A DNA stretch of 64,000 nucleotides from Legionella sp. GTDB taxonomy: Bacteria > Pseudomonadota > Gammaproteobacteria > Legionellales > Legionellaceae. The notes under the pieces were generated by a model. That model saw nothing but the letters and a program-made list of their open reading frames with translations, was not told the origin of the DNA and ran no database searches. The translations under genes and the position numbers were made by a program. The DNA lies in NCBI GenBank assembly GCA_031291095.1, contig JARLJR010000148.1, positions 59,621 through 123,620 of the forward strand, given 5' to 3'. This document shows, piece after piece, positions 1-8,858 of the stretch (within the stretch, counting starts at the first letter, position 1; each line of letters begins with the position of its first letter).

Positions 1-788
1 TTACACTGGTAACTGTTTGGAATCCAATGCCCGAAATAACGCACACGCCAAATGAAATACATTGTATAAGGAAGCACCAAACACACAAGCGTAATGATTC
101 CCCACAAATAGCCTGTTTTTTTGCTCGGCAGCATCGTGCTTATACGTTTTGATTTCCACTGACAAAAAATAAATAAAACAACAGGGACACCCCAAATGAT
201 TCCTTCAAATCGGGTTAACCCAAGTAATAGCAAGCTAATATTAGCAATCGTCCAAGCTCGTGTAGATAATCGGCTATCCCCTGTTGACGGCTCTACCACA
301 GGAGAAAATCCCAAAGCCACTGCACATTGCCATATTAATAATAGTGATAAAGCACAGAAAAAAGTACTTTCTAATCCACTAACAGTCCACCAAACCACCC
401 CAGTATAATGACTAAAAATGAACACAGGGAGCATTGCCAATAAAGGGCTTAAAAAAAGTCGGCTCAAACGATATAAAAAAAACAGTCCCAAACCTAGACT
501 AAAAACAGAAATCCATTTCATGATCAAAACGACAGGCCAATGCAGCTTAAAACTTAAAGAGGCCATTAAAAGCCAAAGAAAATTTGAATATCCTTCAACA
601 CGAGGCAAAACCGCAGGCCAACTAATCCCCTCACCATCAACCAACTGACGCGCATAAAGCCAAGTAATATAGGCATCGTCGGTAGTAAATCCCCACGCAG
701 CCGCTAAGGAAACAATTAAATAATAAGTACAATAAACCGCAAAAATAATTGCTAGCCAACTTTCTTTTCTCGATGATAAAGAACTCAA
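1..788 (-). CDS. GT-C-like integral membrane protein, 3' end cut by the window
   Basis: An open frame of 262 codons runs on the minus strand from a TTG codon at 788 to the window edge with no stop; an in-frame TAA two codons upstream limits the start, and no ATG occurs before the middle of the frame. The translation has a first membrane segment, then DDAYITWLYA, RVEGYSNFLW and several more hydrophobic segments. A DDA[YF]I motif followed by EGYTN-LW is seen in polyprenyl-phosphate-sugar-dependent GT-C glycosyltransferases and related Legionella membrane proteins (the name LphB is recalled, not checked). A weak GGA lies about 10 nt before the TTG. Transfer of a sugar at the periplasmic face is an inference from the family. 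Short frames on both strands here are shadows. Confidence 0.72.
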   Translation of the reverse strand, partial: MSSLSSRKESWLAIIFAVYCTYYLIVSLAAAWGFTTDDAYITWLYARQLVDGEGISWPAVLPRVEGYSNFLWLLMASLSFKLHWPVVLIMKWISVFSLGLGLFFLYRLSRLFLSPLLAMLPVFIFSHYTGVVWWTVSGLESTFFCALSLLLIWQCAVALGFSPVVEPSTGDSRLSTRAWTIANISLLLLGLTRFEGIIWGVPVVLFIFCQWKSKRISTMLPSKKTGYLWGIITLVCLVLPYTMYFIWRVRYFGHWIPNSYQC

Positions 789-1125
789 AATTTAATGTTC
801 CGCTGTTTCTAAAAAGTGATTCAAGCATAGCGATAAGCAGTAATGCTGTCATCCAATTTTTTATCTCTCCAAGGAACGTCTGGTATTATTTTTTGACTCA
901 TTAATGATCAGTTGATTTAATTAAAACCATTAAATTGAGAGGGAACAACCTGTTTAAGCCCCGCTGTAAATATAAATTAACAATTCTGCAAAAAAAAGGT
1001 GCAAAAAATGTCATATGTGATATGATTTCATTCAAATTGTAACATCCTGTTTTTAAGTCAATTTTAGCTACTGACTCATAAATAAACTAAAAGATGAAAT
1101 AGAAATCAAAATTTAGCGGGTAAAT

Positions 1126-3753
1126 ATGTCTAAGACTTTAACTTTTTATGTTTCCGGAATGACTTGTGGTGGTTGTAGTGGCAGCATTCAACGCGTCGTA
1201 ACCCACAATCTCGCTTCAGAATCCATCACTCTTGAAGCGTTTGATGCCGATCTATCTCAATTTAAAGACCCGAAAAGAACCACAATGGTTATTTCGGATT
1301 CTTCTGAAGAAATACAACAATTAAGCCAAGCTCAAACAGGCGAAGAACGCGAGCTGCTAGAAGAACAATTAAAACAAGCAAGCTGGCAAAAAATAAGAAA
1401 ATACATCGAAGAACTATCGTTTACCTGTAAAGACTATGACTACACACCCGAAGTAGAGCATCCCCAAATAATACTTCCGAGCCCAGAACATCAACCAGAG
1501 ACTCCTCCAACCGTAGAAGATGGCGCAACTCCAGAGCCCCCATACCCCCAACTCAGCGCTCTATTCATTAGCCAAGCAAAAAAATATTTTTCTTCACATT
1601 GGTTTAAGGGATTTCTCGGATGTGGTGCGGGCGTTATTGTATTAATTGCTTGTTTGAGCGGCGCATCCATGTCGCTTGCTGTGATGCTGCCACTTGCGGG
1701 ACTAAGCACTATGTTAACTTTAGCATTAGGTGCAAACTCCTATGTTGATGCATGGAAAAAATGGCGAGCAAGTCGCGCCCTAACCATGGACAGTCTCTTT
1801 GCACTAAGTACGAGTTTGATCCTGGTTATTTCTCTTGCATCATTATATGCCCCTTGGCTGCCTATGATGTTCGATGCTGCCCTGCTTATCTATGGTTTTA
1901 GACATATTGGTCTTGGCATCGAAGACAGTATTAAAGCACGAATAGGTACGACTAAATTCCAAGATCGAGCATCTAAAATAGTTCGAAAAATTAACGGAGA
2001 CATTGACGATGAAGCTACGGATAGTGAAGAAGATGTCCTACTAACCCAGATTCAACCCGGTGATATCATCCTGGTTAACCCAGGAGAAACTATTCCTTTA
2101 GATGGGACATGCCTTGCAGAAAGCACTATTTATAATACCATTACGACCGGGGCGATTCTTCCTCGCTATTTCAAGCCCGAGGCTAAAGTGCTTGCGGGGA
2201 TGCGCCTTGCAGAAAATGCGGCGGCGTTAAGAATTCGCGTTAGCAGAAACTATCAAAACTCCTATCTTTCCCGCCTCGATGCCCAAATTGCCAAGGCAGC
2301 TTTAGATAAATCCCCCATCGAGCTACAAGCAGTACAGCTTTTGGAATACTTCATTCCCTTGGTACTCTTATTCGCATTAACAGCCGGAACTGCCATTGGT
2401 CTATTTTTCTCAGTGGCATCTGCAATTCAATGTGTGGCATCGATTTTGGTAAGTGCTTGCCCTTGTACATTAGGCTTAATTATTCCCCTTGCCGTGACTT
2501 CGGGAATGCATAAAGCAGCGGAAAATGGGGTGCAATTTAAAAGCACCAAAGTGCTACAAAATGCAGAACACGTAGATACTGTTATTTTTGATTTGAATGG
2601 TACCCTAACTACAGGGATCCCAGTAGTCAAACAGATAAAAGCACTCAATGAACAAGAAATATCTGAATCGCATCTCCGTAAAATTTGCGCAGCTCTAGAA
2701 AAAACATCCGCCCATCCTACAGGTAAAGCAATTTATGCATATACGAAAGACGATAATTCAGATGAATTAGACGTAACTGACTTCAATAGAAAACACCACT
2801 CAGGAATCATTGGGGAAATAAATAGAACTAGCTACATTATCGGCAGCCGCTCCTTAATGCATAAGCAAGGAATAACTATCCCTGAAGATGTTACATTACC
2901 TGAGTTAGACAGCGGAGATGATTTAGTCCTGGTTGCACGTGACAAAACCATCATTGGCTATATGGTAATGACAGACCCTCTGCGCGATGATGCGATTCGT
3001 ACGATCAATGCCTTAAAAAACATGGGTAAAGAAATTCATCTATGCACTGGGGCAGCCAGAGAAACGGCTCTTCGCTATGCGAAAGAGCTTGGCATCAATC
3101 TTGACCATGTATATGCCGAGTGTGTTTCCAATCAAAAGACTGTTTATATCAATGAGTTAAGGAATGGAGGGCATATAGTAGCCATGTTTGGCGACGCTGC
3201 AAATGATGCGGAAGCTATGGCTGCAAGTGATTTTAGTGGTGCCATTGGCTCTGGAGATCAGGTAACCCAGGAAGCCGCGGATGCAGTAATTCATCCCGGT
3301 GCATTAATGGCAATTGCCTCATTGTTTGCTATTTCCAAACAAACTGTTGCGAATATTAATCAAAACATGATTGGGAGTTTTGCCTACAATTTTGGTATGG
3401 TCGGTGCTTCTGGACTATTATTTATTACCGCAGGGATCACGATTCCCCCGGCGGTAGGCGTTGTTCTGATGATGTCACAAGCCTGCCTTATCTTATTAAA
3501 TGTTTATCGATTCAAAAATCAACCCCTCAACCATTTGGCTGAAGAGGCTAAGGAAACTCAGCAGGCATCTCAAACACTGTCCCATGCACACATGATGAGA
3601 CGAATGCCTACGTGTGGAAACACTGAATACTGTCCGCTCGATTCACGGTCGGCTCGTACTCTAGATGATATGACTCCCAACTCTAATTGTCTTGTAGAGT
3701 CAGGAGTTTCACAGAATACAGATGCGCGAGTACCCCAAGTATGCCGTGTTTAA
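1126..3753 (+). CDS. P1B-type heavy-metal ATPase homologue with altered catalytic motifs
   Basis: 875 residues. An N-terminal HMA domain carries GMTCGGC (C14, C17), followed by an acidic/proline-rich linker, membrane helices from about residue 160, and a CPC metal-translocation motif (C445-P446-C447). The phosphorylation site reads DLNGTLT with D489 retained, where DKTGTLT is usual. The actuator loop is TGAI at 341-344 instead of TGES, TGD is TGA at 641-643, and the hinge motif is GDAAND at 689-694. An SAHP motif is present. The C-terminal 60 residues are a Cys-containing hydrophilic tail. The fold and CPC are those of Cu(+)/Ag(+) exporters, but the lost actuator Glu and the Lys/Thr changes suggest slow turnover, a non-transport role, or a divergent subfamily. 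The stop overlaps by 4 bp the end of the convergent Cys-rich gene. Confidence 0.9.
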   Translation: MSKTLTFYVSGMTCGGCSGSIQRVVTHNLASESITLEAFDADLSQFKDPKRTTMVISDSSEEIQQLSQAQTGEERELLEEQLKQASWQKIRKYIEELSFTCKDYDYTPEVEHPQIILPSPEHQPETPPTVEDGATPEPPYPQLSALFISQAKKYFSSHWFKGFLGCGAGVIVLIACLSGASMSLAVMLPLAGLSTMLTLALGANSYVDAWKKWRASRALTMDSLFALSTSLILVISLASLYAPWLPMMFDAALLIYGFRHIGLGIEDSIKARIGTTKFQDRASKIVRKINGDIDDEATDSEEDVLLTQIQPGDIILVNPGETIPLDGTCLAESTIYNTITTGAILPRYFKPEAKVLAGMRLAENAAALRIRVSRNYQNSYLSRLDAQIAKAALDKSPIELQAVQLLEYFIPLVLLFALTAGTAIGLFFSVASAIQCVASILVSACPCTLGLIIPLAVTSGMHKAAENGVQFKSTKVLQNAEHVDTVIFDLNGTLTTGIPVVKQIKALNEQEISESHLRKICAALEKTSAHPTGKAIYAYTKDDNSDELDVTDFNRKHHSGIIGEINRTSYIIGSRSLMHKQGITIPEDVTLPELDSGDDLVLVARDKTIIGYMVMTDPLRDDAIRTINALKNMGKEIHLCTGAARETALRYAKELGINLDHVYAECVSNQKTVYINELRNGGHIVAMFGDAANDAEAMAASDFSGAIGSGDQVTQEAADAVIHPGALMAIASLFAISKQTVANINQNMIGSFAYNFGMVGASGLLFITAGITIPPAVGVVLMMSQACLILLNVYRFKNQPLNHLAEEAKETQQASQTLSHAHMMRRMPTCGNTEYCPLDSRSARTLDDMTPNSNCLVESGVSQNTDARVPQVCRV

Positions 3754-4271
3754 TGACAAGTACAGGATGGTGATTGAGTACCATCTTTACATAATTGGTG
3801 GCCAGTAGATTTATCACACTGGGCAATACCACCATGATTAGAACAACAGCCTTTAGTGCTACCTGAAGTTGAAGTTCCCTTTGTAGTTGCAGGGGTTGTT
3901 GTTGTTTTTGATTTACCACCCCACCAGCTACTTTTTGGTTTTGTGGTTGTGGTAGTTGTAGACTTGGTTGTGCTCTTAGTGGTTGCAGGAACTGTTTTCG
4001 TTGCTTTATTTTTTGTTGTAGTTGCTGGAGCAGTAGTCGTCGTTTTAGGTGTCACAGCCTTCGTGCTTTTCGACTTAGGACAAGTACAGGTTGGAGAGGC
4101 AGTGCCATCTTTACACATCTGCACCCCTGTTGTTTTATTGCACGAAGCTACTCCACCATGGCCTGCGCAACACGCGGCATAAGCTCCCGCCAATGGACTA
4201 GCAAATAAAAATAAGGCAATAACAAGATGATTTAAACTACTACATTTTACTGCTAAATTATTCTTCTTCAT
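3750..4271 (-). CDS. secreted Cys/Thr-rich protein with two CC-x-HGG modules
   Basis: About 173 residues. The start at 4271 (MKKNNL) is chosen because GGAG lies 6 nt upstream; an ATG four codons earlier has no such site. A signal peptide ends near SPLAGAYA. Two copies of a module CC-x(2)-HGG-x(2)-C...G-x-x-(M/L)CKDGT-x-SP-(T/S)CTC flank a low-complexity Thr/Lys/Ser linker of roughly 80 residues. The modules each carry six or more cysteines, so disulfide-bonded or metal-binding surface modules joined by a flexible tether are likely. The neighbouring HMA-ATPase suggests metals but proves nothing. The Thr-rich linker explains a long opposite-strand frame that codes for nothing. Confidence 0.75.
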   Translation of the reverse strand: MKKNNLAVKCSSLNHLVIALFLFASPLAGAYAACCAGHGGVASCNKTTGVQMCKDGTASPTCTCPKSKSTKAVTPKTTTTAPATTTKNKATKTVPATTKSTTKSTTTTTTKPKSSWWGGKSKTTTTPATTKGTSTSGSTKGCCSNHGGIAQCDKSTGHQLCKDGTQSPSCTCH

Positions 4272-4439
4272 TTGGAACTCCATATCCGTGGTTTACATAA
4301 GTAAATATAGACCATATTTTGTTTAAAATGCATAGTTAATACTCTGCTAAGATTAAAAGAGGAGCCTCTCCATATTTGACGTCCATAATCAGCGGATTTT
4401 TTGGAGAAAATTACCCTCAATGTATAAAAATAATTTCTT

Positions 4440-6536
4440 ATGAATCCTTGGAAAATGATGACCGAGATAAATTATAAAAAACTCAACGCATGGATGTGGT
4501 TTATCTTCTTATGCCTGATTATTGTGATGAGTTTTGCATTAATTACCCTACACCGTTGGATAGGGGAACCTTCTGCTGCCTTCCATGTTATATTGCTTAT
4601 TTTTACCTTTTGCTTACTGATAACCGTTCTAATGGCAGTATGTATGTATTTAATCCTTAAATCACACGAAAAAAGTAAATCACTCTTTGATAACGAACAG
4701 CGCTATAAAATGATTCTAGACAGCATCAAAGACAATGCGATTTTCACCCTAACGCCTTTAGGACATGTAAAAAGTTGGAATATTGGGGCACAACGAGTTT
4801 ATGGATATTCAGAAAAAGAAATAGTGGGTAGACATTTCTCCCTGTTTTATCCCCGTGAGGATGCCGCTAGAGGCGTCCCCTTAAATATAATAACTATTGC
4901 CCAAAAACAAGGAAAATTTGAAGGAGAGGCAATACGAATACGTCGAGATGGCAGCCCTTTTTGGGCGCATATCTTAATGGAACCTATATATAACGAGAAA
5001 CAAAGATTAGCCGGATTTGTTAATATAACTCGGGATGTGACTGAAAGCCGCAAAATGGAAGAAGAACATTCAAGACTAATTACTCTAATCGAAGAATCCT
5101 CCGATTTCGTAGGAATTGCCAATTTACAAGGAAATTTATTATATCATAACCGAAGTGCTAAACGAATGGTTGGTTTACCCGAAGATTATGATATGTCACC
5201 GATGAAAATTTCCGACATGCACCCTCCGTGGGCCATACAAAAAATAATTAACGAAGTCATACCCACAGCCTTTGAAAAAGGATTTTGGACTGGGGAATTG
5301 GCTTTATTACACCGTAGTGGCCGAGAGATCCCTGTCTTACAGTCGGTAACCTTACACCGAAATGCAATGGGAGAGCCTGCCTGCCTTACCACCATTGCGC
5401 GAGACATCACTGAACGTAAAGCCGAAGAAGATGCAACCAAGGCCAGTGAAGAAATATTCCGTTCAGCCATGCAACATGCCTCTACCGGGATGGCCTTAAT
5501 ATCTCCTACCGGAAAATGGTTAAACGTGAATCAATCAATGTGTACCATGCTCGGTTATAGTGAGGAAGAATTACTACAAAGTGATTTTCAAACCCTAACA
5601 CATCCTGACGATTTAGAAACTGATTTGGAAAATGTGCTCTTAATGCTCAATAAACAAATTGACAGCTATCAAATGGAAAAAAGGTATATTCACAAAGATG
5701 GTCATCTTGTCTGGGGATTATTGAGTGTCTCTTTAGTTTGGGATAATGATGGTTCCCCCAAATACTTTGTTTCACTAGTGCAAAACATTTCCGCTCGTAA
5801 AAAAGCAGAGGCGGCAAATAAAAAACTATTACAAGCCTTGGAAAGTTCAAATGCTGAATTAGAGCGATTTGCTTATGTGGCTTCCCATGACTTACAAGAA
5901 CCAATACGTATGATCAATAACTTCGGCGAACTATTATTAACTGAAAAACAAGGTAAACTTGACGAGGAGGGTAAAGAATATTTAAAAATTATGACTGATG
6001 CCGGCCTTCGTATGCGCGCCGTGATTAATGATTTACTTGCCTATTCCCGCGTTCAGGAAGACTCTAAAAGTGCCTCCTTTGATGGAGAAAGTATCTTAAA
6101 AAGCGCATTAGAAAACATCAAGGCATTAATCGAAGAACAAAAGGCCCAAATAACCCATGCTCCCATACCTCTGCTTTATGGTAACCCCATGCAGATTATG
6201 CGCGTACTGCAAAACCTGATTACCAACGCCATTAAATATCAACCGCCAGGTAATATCCCTGTTATTCATATTGGCGTAGAAGATGCAGATCCCTATTGGA
6301 AAATCACCGTCCAAGACAATGGATTGGGAATTGATGAGCAATTTATTAAAGAAATTTTTGAACCATTTCGGCGCCTACATGCATGGGAATCAATTAAAGG
6401 AAGTGGGCTTGGTCTATCGATTTGCAAAAAAATTGCCGAACATCATAATGGCTCGTTATCAGTGACATCAAAGCTAGGATTTGGCAGCAACTTTACTCTC
6501 ACTCTTCCAAAACATGATAACATTTTACATGCCTGA
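4440..6536 (+). CDS. PAS-domain sensor histidine kinase
   Basis: 698 residues. Two membrane helices (about 16-40 and 48-75) with almost no periplasmic loop are followed by three PAS/PAC units (about 85-205, 210-330, 335-460), each ending in the usual ITRD-type PAC sequence. The dimerization/phosphoacceptor helix has the H box with H483 in ASHDLQEP, and the ATPase domain has an N box (NLITNAIKY, near 592), DNGLGID (near 625) and GSGLGLSI (near 654). The layout is that of cytosolic redox, light or ligand sensors. The REC-GGDEF gene begins 98 bp downstream on the same strand and is the obvious partner. No clear ribosome site precedes 4440; the ATGs at 4455/4458 are alternatives. Confidence 0.92.
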   Translation: MNPWKMMTEINYKKLNAWMWFIFLCLIIVMSFALITLHRWIGEPSAAFHVILLIFTFCLLITVLMAVCMYLILKSHEKSKSLFDNEQRYKMILDSIKDNAIFTLTPLGHVKSWNIGAQRVYGYSEKEIVGRHFSLFYPREDAARGVPLNIITIAQKQGKFEGEAIRIRRDGSPFWAHILMEPIYNEKQRLAGFVNITRDVTESRKMEEEHSRLITLIEESSDFVGIANLQGNLLYHNRSAKRMVGLPEDYDMSPMKISDMHPPWAIQKIINEVIPTAFEKGFWTGELALLHRSGREIPVLQSVTLHRNAMGEPACLTTIARDITERKAEEDATKASEEIFRSAMQHASTGMALISPTGKWLNVNQSMCTMLGYSEEELLQSDFQTLTHPDDLETDLENVLLMLNKQIDSYQMEKRYIHKDGHLVWGLLSVSLVWDNDGSPKYFVSLVQNISARKKAEAANKKLLQALESSNAELERFAYVASHDLQEPIRMINNFGELLLTEKQGKLDEEGKEYLKIMTDAGLRMRAVINDLLAYSRVQEDSKSASFDGESILKSALENIKALIEEQKAQITHAPIPLLYGNPMQIMRVLQNLITNAIKYQPPGNIPVIHIGVEDADPYWKITVQDNGLGIDEQFIKEIFEPFRRLHAWESIKGSGLGLSICKKIAEHHNGSLSVTSKLGFGSNFTLTLPKHDNILHA

Positions 6537-6634
6537 ATAAGAGGACTAGTATTATAATAGCAGGTAAAATACTTTAATGTCCTCGCAGTAATGACACTTA
6601 CGACTTACGGATATGTTAAATAACATAGGAAAAA

Positions 6635-7561
6635 ATGATGCACGATTCATCTGCCTCTAACCCGCTAAAAATCTTGCTCATTGAAGACTCTGTCGGTGAT
6701 GCAATGATTATTAGTAAGGTATTACAGCAGGCCATGCCTCAAGCTCATTTATTGGAAAGAGCTTCAACAATTAGCGAAGCGCTAAAGATTGTCTCTGAGC
6801 AAGAGTTTGATGTCGCATTATTGGATCGTACCCTACCTGATTCTCGCGGGTTTAATGGATTACATAGCATTCAGAATATGTCACCCAAACTGCCTATTAT
6901 TTTTTTAACCGGTTATAAAGATGAGCGCTTAGCACTTGAAGCCATCAAGCAAGGTGCTCAAGATTATTTATTTAAAGATCAATTGGATGCAGAGTTGATT
7001 AAACGTGCAATCCAATATGCCGTATTAAGAAAACAATTCGAAGATGTGCTCATTATCCGAGCCAATTTCGATATGTTGACAGGACTTGCCAATCGCATGC
7101 TCTTTGAAAATCGCCTGGAAATTGCGCTCACAAAAATGCGACAACTTGGAGGCATCATTAGTGTACTCTTGCTTGATCTTGATAAATTCAAACAAGTTAA
7201 TGACACATATGGGCACATTGCGGGGGATAAATTACTAAAAGAAGTAAGCTCGCGTCTAAAACAATCTCTGCGCTCCTATGACGTTGTAGCTCGTTTTGGA
7301 GGGGATGAATTTGCAATCCTGCTTGAAAACCTATCCGATCCTCATCAAAGTGAAGTTGTCGCACAAAAAATTGCAGCCTTGATGGACATACCATTTAATT
7401 TATCTGGAAACGAGCTCCCTATTACACTCAGTATAGGCATCGTTAACTGTCATAATAATCGTTATATCAGCAGTGAATCGGTCTTATTACAAGCAGATGC
7501 AGCAATGTATGAAGCAAAATCGCTCCCAGGCACTTCTTATCGAATTTTTGGCGGGAATTAG
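6635..7561 (+). CDS. response regulator with GGDEF diguanylate cyclase output
   Basis: 308 residues. The receiver domain (about 10-130) keeps the acidic pair E17-D18, the phosphoacceptor D64 in LLDRTLPD, a Thr in FLTG and a Lys in YLFKD, so it should be phosphorylated. The GGDEF domain follows, with an intact GGDEF active site at 222-226 and an inhibitory RxxD I-site (RSYD, 213-216) five residues before it, indicating product-inhibited synthesis of cyclic di-GMP from GTP. AGGA lies 5 nt before the first ATG. With the PAS kinase just upstream it forms a likely phosphorelay-to-c-di-GMP pair. Confidence 0.93.
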   Translation: MMHDSSASNPLKILLIEDSVGDAMIISKVLQQAMPQAHLLERASTISEALKIVSEQEFDVALLDRTLPDSRGFNGLHSIQNMSPKLPIIFLTGYKDERLALEAIKQGAQDYLFKDQLDAELIKRAIQYAVLRKQFEDVLIIRANFDMLTGLANRMLFENRLEIALTKMRQLGGIISVLLLDLDKFKQVNDTYGHIAGDKLLKEVSSRLKQSLRSYDVVARFGGDEFAILLENLSDPHQSEVVAQKIAALMDIPFNLSGNELPITLSIGIVNCHNNRYISSESVLLQADAAMYEAKSLPGTSYRIFGGN

Positions 7562-7581
7562 GGAGCCATTCATCCCTCTAC

Positions 7582-7642
7582 CCTCACTACCATTAACTTA
7601 AAGATTCTATTTATAAATTTCCTTAACTTAATGGCAGTGAGG
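7582..7642. repeat. imperfect inverted repeat after the GGDEF gene
   Basis: Arms at about 7582-7601 and 7622-7642 (CCTCACTACCATTAACTTAA against its near-complement ending GGCAGTGAGG) can form a long stem with a loop of about 20 nt. No T-run follows, so a transcript-stabilizing stem or a MITE-like element is as likely as a terminator. Confidence 0.5.
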
Positions 7643-7750
7643 AAGAGAGAAGGTTTTCTCCTAAGCTAGTCCCACCGCTGCAGATAGGAATAGCACAGCT
7701 CAAAAAAAGTAGGTATATTAACGTGAATTCACTTTAAAAGAGATAAAACA

Positions 7751-8842
7751 ATGGGGCGCGTTATTGGATTTGCAGCCAGCTTAGTTATCGTATGGATAGT
7801 CGGTTATTTTCTTATCGTTGGCAGCAGCATCTTAATACCCGTTGTTTTGGCCATCTTTATTTGGCACATCCTAAATACCATCAGTAGTATTATCCAGCGC
7901 ACTCCCACAATTGGTGTTTTACTCCCTAACTGGTTGAGTATGGTTTTAGCCTTTGGCGTTACTGCAATTTTTATCAGTATCTTCGTGAATATTATTTCAA
8001 ATAATGTCAGCAACGTTGTTTATGCTTCCGGACGTTACCAAGATCATTTATTGTCCATCATTGATGGCATTGATAAGCGATATCACATTGAAGTATTAAC
8101 TAATGTTAATAACATTATAAAAACCATTAACATTCAAACTATGCTTCTAAAAATCTCTGGTGTTTTTACCACGCTCGCCAGCTCCACCGTCCTCATTGCC
8201 TTATATGTTGCCTTTTTATTTGTGGAGCAACACTACTTCCTCAGAAAAATCGATGCTCTAGTCCCCTCACTAGAAAATCAACAATTAGTCAATAATATTT
8301 TGACCCATATTGTTAACGACACCCAAATTTACTTAGGCTTAAAATCACTTCTAAGTATTGCTACGGCGATGGCAAGTTGGTTCATTATGAAATGGGTGGG
8401 GGTCGATTTTGCTGAATTTTGGGCTCTCCTCATTTTCTTTCTCAATTTTATTCCCAATATTGGCGCAATTATTGCCATTTTTTTCCCAGCCACCCTAGCC
8501 ATAGTGCAATTTGCTGACTGGCTCCATTTTCTAGAAATCATTATTGGTCTTGGGTCAATACAATTTCTTGTCGGTAACATAATTGAACCGCGTTTTCTTG
8601 GTAACTCATTGAACTTAAGCCCCTTAGCTATTTTACTCTCATTAACGGTTTGGGGTACCATCTGGGGTGTTTTGGGAATGTTTCTTTCCGTTCCCATTAC
8701 CGTGATGATGATGATCATATTTGCTCATTTCGAAGCAACTCGCCCCATCGCCATTTTATTGTCCCAAGATGGTGATATTTTTAAATCTTATGAGACAATT
8801 TCTGGTGAAAGGATACCCGAAAAAAATTGGATACAGTATTAA
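7751..8842 (+). CDS. AI-2E family (PerM/YdiK-like) membrane transporter
   Basis: 363 residues with two N-terminal helices, an extended soluble stretch (about 90-140), and a C-terminal block of closely spaced helices. The FLNFIPNIGAII and GNIIEPRFLGNSL segments are diagnostic of the AI-2E transporter superfamily (Pfam AI-2E_transport). Members export or take up small molecules or act as Na+/H+ antiporters; the substrate here is unknown. Length is normal for the family. It opens a same-strand run with the Rieske gene 16 bp downstream, suggesting co-transcription. Confidence 0.88.
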   Translation: MGRVIGFAASLVIVWIVGYFLIVGSSILIPVVLAIFIWHILNTISSIIQRTPTIGVLLPNWLSMVLAFGVTAIFISIFVNIISNNVSNVVYASGRYQDHLLSIIDGIDKRYHIEVLTNVNNIIKTINIQTMLLKISGVFTTLASSTVLIALYVAFLFVEQHYFLRKIDALVPSLENQQLVNNILTHIVNDTQIYLGLKSLLSIATAMASWFIMKWVGVDFAEFWALLIFFLNFIPNIGAIIAIFFPATLAIVQFADWLHFLEIIIGLGSIQFLVGNIIEPRFLGNSLNLSPLAILLSLTVWGTIWGVLGMFLSVPITVMMMIIFAHFEATRPIAILLSQDGDIFKSYETISGERIPEKNWIQY

Positions 8843-8858
8843 TTAAGGGATTTTTGTA

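Noticed and set aside
1-852. Short frames on both strands (1-195, 196-408, 418-648, 637-852)
   Set aside because: They overlap the single 262-codon minus-strand frame that carries conserved motifs and has no stop.
3856-4182. 108-codon plus-strand frame rich in Val
   Set aside because: It is the antisense of the Thr-rich linker of the secreted Cys-rich protein.
8329-8718. 129-codon minus-strand frame
   Set aside because: Antisense to the AI-2E transporter; composition reflects complement of membrane helices.
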